Positions 8,514 to 21,298 are shown, counted from the stretch's first letter. The stretch is 64,000 nucleotides of DNA from Vibrio maritimus (GCA_000755425.1 BBMT01000001.1:496001-560000), one strand, 5' to 3'. Numbers and translations: made by a program. The notes: generated from the letters alone by a model not told the origin.

Positions 8514-8969
8514 TTAATTTAGTGCGGCGTTTTTGTATTCTAGCAGCCATTCATCACCGTCTTCGCCATAAACCTCAAACCCCAACTTTTCATACAAACG
8601 ACGTGCTGCAACATTGATCTTCCAAACCGACAACGCTAAACCTTTACCTTCCTTGTGAGCTTGATTGATTAGATCGCGAATTAGAGTTCCACCCACGCTT
8701 TTACCTTTGAATTTCGGGTGAACTTGAATCAAGTCTAGGTAGTATCGATTCTTGTCTTCCTCAAATACGACACGCCAGAACCCTGCGTCCTCACCGTCAA
8801 CTTGAATTATCTGAGCCGCTTCTTCGAACTTCCACATAATATTGCGTTCATAGGCCTCGCGAGTAGTGTTACCTCCGACTTCGATGAGGTAATCTCGCAT
8901 TGTGATGTCTCGCAATTCGACTAGGTAATCTAAATCACTCAATTGGGCTTTGCGCAGATTCAGTTTCAT
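8514..8969 (-). CDS. GNAT-family N-acetyltransferase
   Basis: 151 residues, complete. The acetyl-CoA loop is KFKGKSVGGTLIRDLINQA (about residues 85-105). The C-terminal WKINVAARRLYEKLGFEVYG is the standard last GNAT motif, ending GDEWLLEY. Single gene with its own upstream region. It resembles unassigned acetyltransferases of the RimI/small-molecule type; substrate unknown. Confidence 0.82.
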   Translation of the reverse strand: MKLNLRKAQLSDLDYLVELRDITMRDYLIEVGGNTTREAYERNIMWKFEEAAQIIQVDGEDAGFWRVVFEEDKNRYYLDLIQVHPKFKGKSVGGTLIRDLINQAHKEGKGLALSVWKINVAARRLYEKLGFEVYGEDGDEWLLEYKNAALN

Positions 8970-9184
8970 AGTTTGTCCTCACATTTAGATAGGTTCGTTA
9001 TTATACTGGAACGCGATATTATGTCTCTCGTGCATATCTGATATAGGACATTATCATTAGAAAGGAAGTGCTGGAGTACTTATATTTGAACATGTTTAAC
9101 GCGCTAGGGATTGTTTCAGCAATAGTCTGAATGAGTTAAAGGAGGTAGTGCGCGTGTAAAGTCACCCTTTCTTGAGGTTTCAAC

Positions 9185-10664
9185 ATGTCTAAATTACTAC
9201 TCTCAGTGCTAGTCTCATCCGTTTCTTTTTCTGCAATTGCTTCTCCTGAATACAGTGCCAATATACCAGATGAAATCATCACCCAGATAGTGTTCAATCA
9301 CTCTATTTAGGAGAGATGCAATATACATCTGGCGCACCGTCTCCAGAAACGTACCTAAAAGCGCGAGACTTTGTAGACACTGCTACGGCTGTCAGAGTGT
9401 TCTTGTCAGGAATCCAAGTCGCATCAATGCAAGGTTTGTTTGCGGGACACGAGAGCCAAGGCATGGAGCCAAATAAAACGATAGGTATTTCTGAAGGGAT
9501 GCTGAATGCGCGTAGTATTTGGCTCACACCAAACACGACAACGCCATATGTAACAAGTGAGGTCGATGTCAAAGAGGGACCAGTAGTATTAGAAGTGGGC
9601 ACTCCGGTACTTGGTCTACTGGACAATGCAGCGTTTGAGTTTGCTGGTAAAGTTGGCGTAACGCATCCCTTGGATCAAGGGAAGGGCGGTAAGTACTTTA
9701 TCTACCATAAGTCATATGAGGGTGAAGTACCTGTAGGGTACATTCCAATTGAAACAGAAGGGTATCAACACTGGTTACTGTTGCGCATTGTCGGTCAAAA
9801 AGCAGATGTCACTGCAAATATTGCGAAGCTGAAGCAAACAATGAAGCTATATCCTTATGGAACTCAAGCTAAGACAGAATTTATCAACTTAACAGATCGT
9901 CAATACAACACAGTTCATGCCATGAATGAAAAGTTCTTTGATGAGATTAATACTCTGATTCAGTACGAACCAACGGAGATTTGGAACCAAGAGTGGATTG
10001 CGTTAGCCCAAGATTTGGGCATCGAAAAAGGGAAAGCGTTTGCACCCGACGAGCGAATGAAATCTGTGTTGGTTGAAGCCGCAAAAATTGCAACGGCTGA
10101 AGCGCGCTCTACGTATTTTTATCCAGAAGAGAACATGAAGGTTTATGATGACCGTCATTGGTTTACGCCGCTGATCTCTGGTCATGAATTTAAAGATGAA
10201 CACGGAGTCATTTCTGTCGATGAGAGAGCAACGTTCCACTTTATGGCAACTGGGATAACGCCAGACATGGTGACGAACACAGTAGGTAAAGGATCTGCGT
10301 ATCTTTTAGCGACTCGTGATGCATCAGATAACCTACTAAATGGTGGAAAACACTATACGGTGACACTACCTAAAGATGTGCCTGTCGCTAATTTCTGGTC
10401 GTTTATGGTCTACGACAATCAAACCCGCTCTATGCTAGAGACCGACCAAAAATCAGCAGGTGTCGATGGGCTTAGTGACAAGGTTCGCAAGAATGCTGAT
10501 GGCTCAGTGACTATCCACTTTGGTCCAGAGGCTCCAAAGGCTGGGAAGGAAACTGGGTACAAACAATGCCAGGTAAGGGGTACAACATTATCTTCAGAGC
10601 TTATGGTCCAACGGAGGCTTGGTTTGATAAATCATGGCGACCTAGTGACTTGAAGCTGAAATAA
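9185..10664 (+). CDS. DUF1254/DUF1214-domain protein (two frame breaks)
   Basis: Starts at 9185 (ribosome-binding site TTGAGG) with a signal peptide, MSKLLLSVLVSSVSFSAIAS. One base is missing near 9284, after which the frame reads DSVQSLYLGEMQYTSGAPSP. This joins the N-terminus to the DUF1254 domain (ATAVRVFLSGIQVASMQGL, then GMLNARSIWLTPNTTTPYV). The DUF1214 half follows (FWSFMVYDNQTRSMLETDQK). A second loss in an A-run near 10553 hides the true end, MPGKGYNIIFRAYGPTEAWF and on to the stop at 10664. Restored length is about 493 residues, normal for the family. It is an exported protein of unknown biochemical function; homologues are periplasmic. Confidence 0.85.
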
Positions 10665-10786
10665 AACGAGTACCACATTTCTGCACCTCAGCAAGCAGTT
10701 AGGTGTTAGTTACCCCCTCTAACACCCCCCTATGTTGAGTTTGGCAGTTAACGCAGTTGTGGCTTGTGTTCTAGGGGGAAAACAGG

Positions 10787-10823
10787 ACAAGAGCCAACAA
10801 TTTTGTTGTTGGCTCTTGTTTTT
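10787..10823 (+). terminator. Strong rho-independent terminator
   Basis: 14-bp perfect stem ACAAGAGCCAACAA/TTGTTGGCTCTTGT with a 5-nt loop and a U-tract. It lies between the DUF1254 gene and the converging puuB gene. Confidence 0.92.
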
Positions 10824-10830
10824 AAATATT

Positions 10831-12106
10831 CTAAAGAATGTCTCTTACTCGATAGTAAGACATCGCCAACACCAATGCTGGTGTCTTAAACAACCTTCCT
10901 CCAGGGAACGGCATATGCGGGATCTTATCAAAATCGCAAAGCGTTCTGCGGTGGTTGCAACACATTCCGCCATCAGTGTGCCTGCCATCCTGTTGCTGCG
11001 ATGCCGTGGCCGGAAAAGCCTTGAGCAAAGTAGACATTGGGTTTTAGACGGCCAAAGTGTGGCGCGCGGTTCATGGTAATAGCGACATTACCACCCCAGG
11101 CGTAATCGATTTTTGCATCGGACAGCTGAGGGAATATATCCACCATGCGTCCACGCATCGCTTTTTCGAGATTAAACGGTGCCACGCCTGAATAGCTGAC
11201 TCGTCCGCCAAATAGCATCCTGTGATCGCCAGAGCAGCGGAAGTAATCTAACACAAAGTTGATGTCGCAGGCGGCGATGTGATCTTTCATTAGAGCGCCA
11301 GTAAAGTCTTCTCCCAAAGGCTCTGTGGCACAAATATAGGTGCCGACGGGCATCACTTTGTTCTCCAGTTTGGTCTCCAAGCCATCCATATACGCGTTAC
11401 AAGCTAGGATGACGTGATTCGCCTTTACTGTGCCGTTTTTAGTGAACAGAGTAGCCGGGTCACCATGCTCGATTTTGGTCACCGCGCTGTCTTCATAAAA
11501 CTCTGCGCCAGCCTGTTTGGCTGCATTTACTAATCCAAGCGTGTAATTAAGTGGGTGCAAATGGCCACTGTTACTATCAAACATCCCGGAAGTGTATTTT
11601 TTACTCGCGATGTGGTGATGGGTCTTTTCTTGATCCCACATTTCAAGCGATTCATAGCCGTAGTTTTCGGTGAGGTCGTCATACCAAGCTTTGAGCTCTT
11701 TGTCGTGGCGAGGTTTAACACCGACATGCACCATGCCATCTCGCCAATCACAATCAATGCTGTACTTGTTGATGTTGGATTTGGTCAGCGCTAACGCTTC
11801 AACTGAGATATCCCAGAGCTTTCTAGCATCGGATTTTCCAACTAGCTTTTCTAAGGTGTCTTGCTCGGATGCCCAGCCGAAGATCGCTTGACCACCGCTT
11901 CTTCCAGAAGCGCCCCAGCCAACACGATTCGCTTCTAGGACGATAACTTTGAAGCCTTTATTGGCAAGTTCTAGTGCGGCGGTGGCTCCGGTGATGCCGG
12001 AGCCAATAACACAGACGTCGGCAACATGATCTCCCATCAGTTTAGGAAAATCGAATTGCTGATTTCGCGATGCCGCGTAATAAGAGTCTGTGTGCTTCAC
12101 TTTCAT
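10831..12106 (-). CDS. puuB: Gamma-glutamylputrescine oxidase PuuB (two frame breaks)
   Basis: FAD-dependent DAO-family oxidase. The N-terminal dinucleotide fold is VCVIGSGITGATAALELANK (about residues 31-50) and the FAD contact is GWGASGRSGGQ. The visible frame stops after HGIAATGWQAH, but adding a base near 10989 continues GMAGTLMAE. A further base near 10934 restores FDKIPHMPFPGGRLFKTPAL and the ending YYRVRDIL at 10831. Restored length is about 425 residues, as in E. coli PuuB. It oxidises gamma-glutamylputrescine to the aldehyde, releasing H2O2 and ammonia. The gene follows puuA by 14 bp. Confidence 0.92.
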
Positions 12107-12120
12107 TTTGTATCCTTACT

Positions 12121-13514
12121 TTACTTGTACCACTGATATTCTAATGGTGAGACTTGCGCCGAGAAGCGAGCTTGCTCATGTTTTTTGTTTGCTAAGTAAA
12201 CCTTGCAGAACTCCTCACCAAAGCTGCGCTTCATAAACTGGCTATTAGCGAACTCATGCAGTGACATATCCCAAGAGATAGGCAGCATTGGCAGTTCTAG
12301 CAGGGAAGCGTCACCTTCGATGGGCTCTGGTGGAGTGAGTTTGTTTTCAATGCCGTCGAGTATCGATGCGAGTAGAACTGCGACGGTGAGGTAGGGGTTA
12401 ACATCGGCGCCAGAGAGGCGGTGTTCGATGCGTTTGTCTGACTGACCACTTGCCGGCACTCGCACTGCAACGGTTCGATTATCCCAGCCCCAAGTCGCGT
12501 GAAGTGGCACAAACATATTAGGCTGTAGCCTTCGATAAGAGTTAGCGTTAGGGGCGAAGATCGCCATGCTATCTTCAAGGTGCGCTAACACGCCCGCAAT
12601 CGCATTGAGAAGAACGCTTTCATCTTCACCAAAAACATTGGTTCCTGTTTCATCTCGCAAACTAATATGCACGTGACAGCCGTTGCCTGCGTATTCGGTG
12701 TAAGGTTTGGCCATAAAGTTGGCGTAGAAACCGTGTTTTTTGGCTACCGCTCGAACCACACGCTTTAACAGCATGGCTTGGTCACAAGCGAGAAGAACAT
12801 CATCAGTATGCTTTAGGTTGACCTCAAACTGCCCAGGGGCGTACTCGGCTGTGATGTTTTCAGCCGGGATATTCTGCTCTTCACAAGCGCTGATGATCTC
12901 ATCGAGGAAGTCTTTGAACTCGTCTAGCTCTTCTAGGGAATAGACTTGGGTTTGCGTCATGCGTTCACCACTAATTGGCATCAGTGGTGGTTGTGGGTTG
13001 CCTGCTTCGTCGGGTTCAAGATCTTGTAGATAGAACTCAAGCTCAACTGCGATGCAAGGTTTGAGCCCTTTACTGGCGAACTTTTCTAGCTGAATTTCAA
13101 GCACATGCCTTGGGTCGGCAAAGAAAGGCTGGTTCGACGTTGGCTCAAACATGGTTACGATGCTTGCGCGCTGTTCTCTTGCCACGGCGTGGTTGTGAGT
13201 GAGCTTGCCACCATTCGGCAGATCCTATCACCGTCGCCTTTCTCAAAACCAAGTCCGGTTTCTTCTACCGTCTCCCCACAAATATCCAGTGCGAATACCG
13301 ATGCGGGTAGACAAATACCTTGTTCTAACACTTTGCTGAGTTGGGTGATGGGGACACGCTTGCCACGAACAACACCATTCATATCGAACAGGATCAAATC
13401 CAAACTGGTGACGTCTGGATGCTGTTCAATAAATCGTTCAATTGTAAGCTTTTCGTGACCAAGTTGAATTGGTTCGATGTTGTCTGCGCTACTCGCAAGT
13501 TGACTCGTTCCCAC
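12121..13514 (-). CDS. puuA: Gamma-glutamylputrescine synthetase, GS family (one frame break)
   Basis: A glutamine-synthetase-fold ligase split by one missing base near 13178; the pieces join as TPWQ-REQRASIVTMFEP. Restored length is about 464 residues. GS active-site segments appear in order: VELEFYLQDL, EYAPGQFEVNLKHT, GCHVHISL, APNANSYRRLQPNMFVP and WDNRTVAVRVP. The protein ends SPLEYQWYK like PuuA. It ligates glutamate to putrescine (or a related diamine) with ATP. It is divergent from the second GS-like gene at 13767 across a 252-bp promoter region. Confidence 0.9.
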
Positions 13515-13766
13515 TGTGGCTCCTCCACTTTTCCCAACGATTCCTTATGTATCAAGCCCTAGATTGGGCTCAACCGTGTTGGTTGCTTTTTAACCATAGA
13601 CATAATGTTCAGTAAAACACAACACTAATGTATCTAAAATGTTAATCACTATCTCAAAAGTTGCAAAATAATTAACATCTTTGTTTGACATTTATACAGG
13701 TCAGTGCCAATGCTAAATGGGAGCTTATTGATAAATTCGTTGAGCGAGTAACGAAAAGAAGGATTT
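13515..13766. promoter_or_regulatory. Divergent promoter region between two GS-like genes
   Basis: 252 bp. Toward the right gene a TTGACA element at 13686-13691 is followed 17-18 bp later by an AATGCT-like -10. A TTCAGTAAAACAC motif near 13609 resembles the TTTAGTAAAA motif by the second puuR-like gene (27909-27918) and may be a shared regulator site. A small AGCCC/GGGCT hairpin lies near 13555. Confidence 0.45.
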
Positions 13767-15095
13767 ATGGAAACGATTAGGAAATGGATAGAAGAGAACC
13801 GTATTACTGAAGTTGAGTGTTTGATCCCGGATATCACGGGCAACGCTCGAGGCAAAATTATGCCAGCGAAAAAATTCCTTCGAGAAGGGGGCATGCGTCT
13901 TCCCGAAGTGGTTTTTTCCAGACCGTGACCGGCGATTGGCCAGACGATGAAAGTATGATCGATCTGACCGAAAAGGACATGACTCTGGAACCCGACCAAA
14001 ACACGATTCGATTTGTTCCTTGGACGAAAGAGCCGACGGCGCAAGTGATTCATGACTGCTACACCGTAGAGGGTAATCCAGTCGACATCTCACCGCGTGC
14101 TGTGTTACGTCGTGTGTTGAGTCTATACGAAAAAGAGGGCTGGCACCCAGTTGTCGCGCCAGAGCTCGAGTTTTCCTTGTTCAGAAAAACCTAGATTGGG
14201 ATTACCCACTTGAGCCGCCGATTGGTCGCAACGGTCGCCCAGAAACAGCGAGACAGTCATTTAGTATCGATGCGGTTAACGAGTTTGATCCTATTTTCGA
14301 AGACATGTACGACTACTGCGAAGCGCAGGGTTTGGATGTAGACACCTTAGTCCATGAGTCTGGCGCAGCCCAGATGGAGCTTAACTTCGACCACGGCGAG
14401 CCGCTAGATCGAGCAGACCAAGTTTTCCTATTTAAACGTACGGTGCGTGAAGCGGCGTTAAGACACGATGTCTACGCGACCTTTATGGCAAAACCGATGG
14501 AAGATGAGCCGGGCAGTGCAATGCACATTCACCAAAGTCTGGTCGATAGCAAAGGCAAAAACCTATTCGCTAACGATGATGGCTCAAACAGTGAACTGTT
14601 CAAGAACTACATAGGCGGCATGCAGAAGTATACACCAGCGGCGATTGCCTTCTTTGCTCCAAACGTGAACTCCTACCGCCGTTTGGTATTTGGTGATTCA
14701 GCGCCGACGAATGTGGCTTGGGGTGAAGACAACCGTACCGTCGGCCTTCGTGTTCCAGTGTCTGACCGAGATTCAAGACGTTTAGAAAACCGCTATGCCG
14801 GGGCAGATGCTAACCCATATCTGGCGATGGCTCTGACATTGGCGTGTGGTTACCTTGGCATGAAAGAGAAGCTCACGCCAACGGAGAAGAGCACTGGTGA
14901 TATGACGACTGAACCGTATTCGCTTCCTCATAACCTAGAGGATGCATTGGTTCTGCTAGAGAACAGCGATGAATTACGAGAAATCCTAGGCGATCGATTT
15001 GTATCGGCTTATGTAGCAATCAAACGCAAGGAGTACAAAACCTTCTTCCAAGTCATCAGTCTTGGGAGCGAGAATTCTTACTTTTAAACGTGTAA
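13767..15095 (+). CDS. Second glutamine-synthetase-like gamma-glutamylpolyamine ligase (three frame breaks)
   Basis: Begins METIRKWIEENRITEVECL with ribosome-binding site AAGAAGGA. Base losses fall in a T-run at 13912-13917, an A-run at 14185-14189 and near 15057. Restoring them gives about 443 residues with the ending SWEREFLLLNV, typical of this GS subfamily. Key segments are APELEF, SGAAQMELNFDHGE, GSAMHIHQSL, PNVNSYRRL and WGEDNRTVGLRVP. It resembles SpuI/PauA-type ligases more than PuuA and may prefer a different polyamine. It heads the rightward operon that continues with the aminotransferase and ABC transporter. Confidence 0.88.
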
Positions 15096-15153
15096 CTAAG
15101 GCAACGCTATCGAACAGAGCATCAATTAAACAGCAGGAAATGGAAATTAATTT

Positions 15154-16517
15154 ATGTCAGTACAAAACGGATCAAAATGGATAGAGCAAGACAGCGCACA
15201 CTGTCTCCATCCATTTACTAACTTCAAAGCACTAAACGACAAAGGCTCACGAGTGATTACTCGTGCAGAAGGCATCTACATCTATGATGAGCACGACAAC
15301 AAAATTTTAGATGGTATGGCGGGTCTTTGGTGCGTAAACATGGGCTACAACTGTGAGCCTCTTATTGAAGCGGCGACTAACCAGCTAAAGGAGTTGCCTT
15401 ACTACAATCTGTTTTTCCAGACTACGCATCCACCTGCTGTTGAGCTTTCAACGTTGCTTGCCGAAGTCGCGCCAGAAGGATGAATCATGTGTTCTTTACT
15501 GGGTCAGGCTCTGAGTGTAACGACACTGTGGTTCGCATGGTTCGTCACTATTGGACAAGCCTAGGCAAGCCGAACAAACAAACCATCATTAGCCGTAAGA
15601 ATGCCTACCACGGCAGTACTATGGCGGGCGCAAGCTTGGGTGGTATGGCGTTTATGCATGCGCAAGGTGGTTTGCCATTGCCGAACATTACCCATATTGA
15701 TCAGCCGTATCACTTCGGTGAAGGTCAGGGTATGGATGCTAACGAGTTTGGCTTGGAGCGAGCACGTCAGCTTGAAGCGAAGATCCTTGAACTTGGCGAA
15801 GAGAATGTAGCGGCATTTATTGCTGAGCCTATTCAAGGTGCTGGTGGCGTGATTATCCCACCAGACAGCTACTGGCCAGAAATTCAACGCATCTGTGATA
15901 AGTATGAAATTCTTCTGATTGCTGATGAAGTGATCTGTGGTTTCGGACGAACAGGTGAGTGGTTTGCTAGCCAAACTTACAACATCAAACCTGATCTCAT
16001 GTGTATGGCAAAAGGCATTACCTCGGGCTATTTACCGCTTGGTGGTGTGATGGTGCGCGACCACGTTGCTAAGGTGCTGACGGATGCAGACACTGAGTTT
16101 GCGCACGGGTTTACCTATTCTGGTCACCCGGCAGCTTGTGCGGTTGCTATTGCCAATATCAAGGAAATGCAGAACCGCAACATTATCAACCAACTTCGCG
16201 AAGATACCGCGCCTTACTTTGCTTCACGTTGGAGTGAACTTTTAGAGCATCCAATGGTTGGTGAAGCAAGGACTAAAGGTCTGGTTGGTGCGATTGAACT
16301 GGTCAAAGACAAACAAACCAATGAGCGATACCACAAAGACCTTGATGTAGGGACGCGTTGTCGTGAGAACTGTTTTAACTCAGGTGTCGTTCTTCGAGCG
16401 GTAGGGGACACCATGATTTGTTCGCCACCGTTAATTATTACCCGAGACGAGATCGATGAATTCATCGAAAAAGCAAAACTCGCACTCGACAAAACACTCG
16501 CCGACGTTTCGCAGTAG
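15154..16517 (+). CDS. spuC: Class III polyamine:pyruvate aminotransferase, SpuC-like (one frame break)
   Basis: PLP-dependent class III aminotransferase, about 454 residues after replacing one base near 15481 (joint APEG-MNHVFFTGSGSE). The PLP-contacting LIADEVICGFGRTG and the Schiff-base lysine in MAKGITSGYLPLGG are intact, as is HGFTYSGHPAAC. The N-terminal HCLHPFTNFKALNDKG matches putrescine/spermidine:pyruvate aminotransferases. It converts diamines to amino-aldehydes with pyruvate as acceptor, an alternative entry to the gamma-glutamyl route. It is co-directional with the GS gene and the transporter. Confidence 0.88.
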
Positions 16518-16563
16518 CCGACGAGACTACCCAATACCTAGAAAAGCACAATAAAGGTATTAA

Positions 16564-17702
<1,139 letters not shown>

Positions 17703-17715
17703 TAAGACAATTTTG

Positions 17716-17736
17716 GCGACCCAACTTGGGTCGCCG
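17716..17736 (+). other. Intercistronic hairpin after the binding-protein gene
   Basis: GGCGACCC/GGGTCGCC, 8-bp stem with a 5-nt loop, no U-tract. It lies between the binding-protein gene and the ATPase gene. Such hairpins often stabilise or partly attenuate so that binding protein is made in excess. The hairpin also argues against a potG start at 17726. Confidence 0.6.
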
Positions 17737-17755
17737 CGTTTGCTTGGAGACTACC

Positions 17756-18897
17756 ATGACAGTGATGTCACTCGACACAGAGCTCAACCATCAACACGTT
17801 GCCCCAGTGCCACCAAAACCACTTTTAGAAATTCGAGGTCTGACTAAGGATTTCGATGGTCACGTAGCCGTGGACAATATCGATCTCACCATCAATCAAG
17901 GCGAGTTATTCGCGCTACTAGGCGCTTCTGGCTGTGGTAAATCAACACTGCTTCGCATGTTAGCAGGCTTTGAACAACCAACGGCTGGCCAAATTATCCT
18001 AGATGGTGAAGATTTGGCAGACATTCCGCCTTATAAACGACCAGTGAATATGATGTTCCAGTCGTACGCGCTGTTCCCACATATGACGGTGGAGAAGAAC
18101 ATCGCTTTTGGTCTAAAACAAGACGGCATGCCAAGCAAAGAGATCGACGCGACGGTGAAGCATATGCTCGAGCTGGTACGGATGACCGATTTCGCCAAGC
18201 GTAAACCTCATCAATTATCAGGTGGACAAAGACAGCGTGTTGCGCTGGCAAGAAGCTTAGCTAAAAAGCCAAAACTACTGCTTCTTGATGAGCCAATGGG
18301 CGCTCTGGACAAAAACCTTAGGGAAAAGATGCAGCTTGAGGTGGTCGATATTTTAGAAAGTGTCGGTGTGACCTGTGTGATGGTTACCCACGATCAAGAA
18401 GAAGCCATGACCATGGCAACTCGCATTGCCATTATGAACAAAGGGCAGTTTGTACAGATTGGTTCGCCAGAGTCGATTTACGAACACCCGAACTCCAAAT
18501 TTGCCGCTAAGTTTATTGGCTCGGTCAACATCTTTGAAGGTGTACTTGAAACCAATGAGGCCGACCATTCAACCGTGCGCACACCGGATATGGGCAATCC
18601 CATCTCCATCAGCCACGGCATCTCCGGCGCGCCAGGTATTCCAGTGTCGATTGCTGTGAGACCTGAGAAAATCACATTGTGCGATCATATGAATCCGTCG
18701 CCAAATCATTGCAGTGGCATTGTTGAAGATATTGCTACATGGGCAATCAGTCGATTTATCACGTAAGACTCGACTCAGGAAAACTGGTGACCGCAACACT
18801 GCAAAACACCAGTCGTGTCAGGAAAGGAATGCCTACATGGGAGCAAAGAGTCAATCTTTGCTGGGACAAGGAAAGTTGTGTGGTACTCAAGATATGA
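17756..18897 (+). CDS. potG: Polyamine ABC transporter ATPase, PotG-like (one frame break)
   Basis: Start chosen at 17756, where GGAG lies 7 bp upstream; an upstream in-frame start overlaps the hairpin. Walker A is GASGCGKST, signature LSGGQRQRVALARSLA, Walker B LLLLDEPMGALD and switch histidine VMVTHDQEEAM. A base lost near 18735 hides the C-terminal TOBE part. Restored, it continues YMGNQSIYHVRLDSGKLVTA to a stop at 18897. Restored length is about 380 residues. It energises polyamine import. The stop overlaps the potH start (ATGA), indicating translational coupling. Confidence 0.92.
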
Positions 18898-19810
18898 AGA
18901 AACCAGCCAAACTTAATATTTGGAGCGTGGTACCGACACCTAAGTGTCTGCTACTTGCCGTGCCGTACGGTTGGCTCCTACTGTTCTTCCTGCTGCCGTT
19001 TCTTATTGTATTTAAGATCAGTTTCGCAGAAGCACAGATCGCTATCCCACCTTATTCAGAGTTACTGAGTTATGCTGAGCAACAATTGCAATTACTGCTC
19101 AATATAGGCAACTACCAGTACCTGATTGAAGATGATCTCTATGCGTCTTCTTATATTCAATCAATTCGTATCGCCTTTGTCTCTACGGTACTGTGCCTCA
19201 TCATTGGTTTTCCGATTGCTTGGGCGATTGTTCACTCTACGCCAAGTACGCGTAACGTGCTTTTGATGCTCATTATCCTACCTTCATGGACGAGCTTCTT
19301 GATTCGAGTTTACGCATGGATCGGCATCCTAAAAATAACGGACTGCTCAATAATGTTTTGCTGATGTCTGGCGTTATTGACGAGCCATTGCAAATCCTTC
19401 ACACAGATACGGCTGTCTATATTGGCATCATCTATACCTACTTACCGTTTATGGTGCTTCCGCTTTACACAGCGCTAATGCGTGTGGACTATTCGCTACT
19501 TGAGGCCGCGAGTGACTTAGGTGCTAAACCAATGACAACGCTGTTTACGGTGCTAGTTCCACTGACACGAGCGGGCATCATCGCAGGCTCTATGCTGGTG
19601 TTTATTCCAGCCGTGGGTGAGTTTGTTATTCCAGATTTACTCGGTGGCCCCGATACCGTTCTAATCGGTAAGGTCTTGTGGCAAGAGTTCTTCAATAACC
19701 GAGACTGGCCTGTGGCATCCGCCGTCGCCATAGTGATGCTGCTTATTCTGATGTTGCCGATTCTATGGTTCCACCGCTATCAAAAACGTGAATTGGAGGC
19801 TCAAGGATGA
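18894..19810 (+). CDS. potH: Polyamine ABC transporter permease, PotH-like (one frame break)
   Basis: ATG at 18894 overlaps the potG stop. The protein starts MKKPAKLNIWSVVPTPKCLL and has about six membrane helices. One A is lost from the run at 19331-19335; restored, the text reads GILKNNGLLNNVLLMSGVID. The permease EAA loop is EAASDLGAKPMTTLFTVLVP near residue 205. Restored length is about 305 residues. It forms the channel with PotI. The stop overlaps the potI start at 19807. Confidence 0.92.
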
Positions 19811-20648
19811 ACGACATCCCAGTTTACAACAGCAAACTTAAATGGGTGATATTGGGCGTGGGATTTGCGTTCCTTTATCTACCGATTCTGATTCTGATCA
19901 TCTACTCGTTTAACGAGAACCGCTTAGTAACGGTTTGGTCTGGATTTTCATTTAAATGGTATTTTGAGCTGCTTGAAGATGACTTATTGATGGGCGGCGT
20001 GAAGCTTAGCTTCTGATTGGATTCCTGTCCGCGAGTGCCGCGGTGGTTCTTGGTATTATCGCCGCCTTCGTTCTCAACCGATTCGGTAAATTCAAGGGTG
20101 AGACGGGCTTTGCCTTTATGATCACTGCTCCTTTGGTTATGCCAGAGGTTATCACCGGTTTGTCACTATTGCTGCTGTTTATTGCGATGGGGCAGGTGTT
20201 CGACATCTTCAGTCAACGCGGCATGATGACTATTTGGATAGCACACGTGACGTTCTGTACTGCCTATGTGACTGTTGTAGTGAGTTCAAGGCTACAAGAG
20301 GTGGATCGCTCGATAGAAGAGGCAGCAATGGACTTAGGTGCTCCGCCTTGGAAGGTGTTCTTCCAAATCACGCTACCTTCTATTGCACCTGCTATTTTGG
20401 CAGGTTGGTTGCTGGCGTTTACCTTATCTTTGGATGATCTCGTGATTGCAAGTTTTGTGTCAGGGCCAAGTGCAACGACCTTACCTATGGTCGTGTTCTC
20501 CAGCGTCAGACTTGGGGTGAGTCCTAAGATAAATGCACTGGCGACGCTCACCATACTTGCAGTTTCATGTGCCACATTTATCGCGTGGTGGTTGATGGCA
20601 AAGGCAGAAAAGCGTAGGCTGCTAGAAATGAAGATGAGTCAGCAGTAA
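19807..20648 (+). CDS. potI: Polyamine ABC transporter permease, PotI-like (one frame break)
   Basis: Starts MNDIPVYNSKLKWVILGVGF. The frame breaks near 20012, and one added base gives LSLLIGFLSASAAVVLGIIA, joining the remaining helices. EAA motif: EAAMDLGAPPWKVFFQITLP. LDDLVIASFVSGPSATTLPM is typical of PotI. Restored length is about 280 residues. It is the last structural gene of the transporter operon, followed after 46 bp by the regulator. Confidence 0.92.
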
Positions 20649-20694
20649 AACGGAACTAACTTGCTGATAATAAACTCAATTTGGAGAGAGATTC

Positions 20695-21237
20695 ATGGAT
20701 GTAGGGAAACAGCTAAAAACCATTCGCACAATGCGCGGACTATCGCAACGAGAACTGGCAAAACGCAGTGGTGTCACCAACTCCATGATTTCTCAAATTG
20801 AGCAAAATTTAGTGAACCCCTCGGTGGGTTCACTGAAAAAGATCCTAGATGCTATTCCCATCTCAATGGGTGAGTTTTTTACGCTAGATGTGGAGCCGAA
20901 AGACGAAATCTTCTTCACAGCCGACCAAATGGCAGACTTAGGTGACGGCAAGATCAAGATGCTACTTGTCGGCGCCAAACGCGAGGGTAGAGATCTAGCC
21001 ATCCTCCGAGAAATTTACCCACCAGGCTCAGACACCGGTACCGATTTCATGCAGCATGAAGGAGAGGAAGGCGGCGTTGTCATTCGAGGAGAAATCGAAA
21101 TTACGGTTGGCAGTCAAATCCGTGTTCTCAAAGCCGGCGACTCATACTACTTCGAAACCAGAAAGCCTCACCGCTTCCGCAACAAAGGCAAAGTAGAATG
21201 TGAACTAATCAGCGCCGCCACGCCACCAACTTTCTAG
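20695..21237 (+). CDS. puuR: PuuR-like transcriptional regulator (XRE HTH + cupin), copy 1
   Basis: 180 residues, intact. The N-terminal lambda-repressor-type HTH is QLKTIRTMRGLSQRELAKRS plus GVTNSMISQIEQN (residues 6-45). The C-terminal cupin is HEGEEGGVVIRGEIEITVGS and KAGDSYYFETRKPHRFRNKG (residues 115-175). E. coli PuuR has this architecture and represses puu genes, with relief by putrescine. A good ribosome-binding site (GGAGAG) precedes the ATG. It lies at the end of the pot-type operon, so it is probably autoregulated with it. A second paralogue is at 27170. Confidence 0.88.
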   Translation: MDVGKQLKTIRTMRGLSQRELAKRSGVTNSMISQIEQNLVNPSVGSLKKILDAIPISMGEFFTLDVEPKDEIFFTADQMADLGDGKIKMLLVGAKREGRDLAILREIYPPGSDTGTDFMQHEGEEGGVVIRGEIEITVGSQIRVLKAGDSYYFETRKPHRFRNKGKVECELISAATPPTF

Positions 21238-21278
21238 CCTTCCGCACTGTCAGGCACGAAATCCTCCAAGATGCCGTC

Positions 21279-21298
21279 ATTCCTGCGCAGGCAGGAAT
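21279..21298. repeat. REP-like palindromic repeat
   Basis: ATTCCTGC-gcag-GCAGGAAT, an 8-bp perfect stem inside the context GTCATTCCTGC...GGAATCTA. This is the kind of short dispersed palindrome found in many copies between genes of vibrios and other proteobacteria. A half copy (CAGCAGGAATCT) follows about 35 bp later. Only one full copy is in this window, so dispersal is inferred. Confidence 0.6.

Noticed and set aside
10732..11079. A 115-codon plus-strand open frame
   Set aside because: It runs through the terminator at 10787-10823 and antisense to the puuB C-terminus; its sequence resembles nothing.
13649..14093. Long minus-strand frames over the second GS-like gene start
   Set aside because: Antisense shadows of a well-supported GS gene and its promoter, with no ribosome-binding site.
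15561..15974. 137-codon minus-strand frame
   Set aside because: Antisense to the aminotransferase coding region, which carries all PLP motifs.
17726..17755. Upstream start for the PotG-like ATPase (MGRRVCLETT...)
   Set aside because: Overlaps the intercistronic hairpin and lacks a ribosome-binding site; ATG 17756 has GGAG at good spacing.
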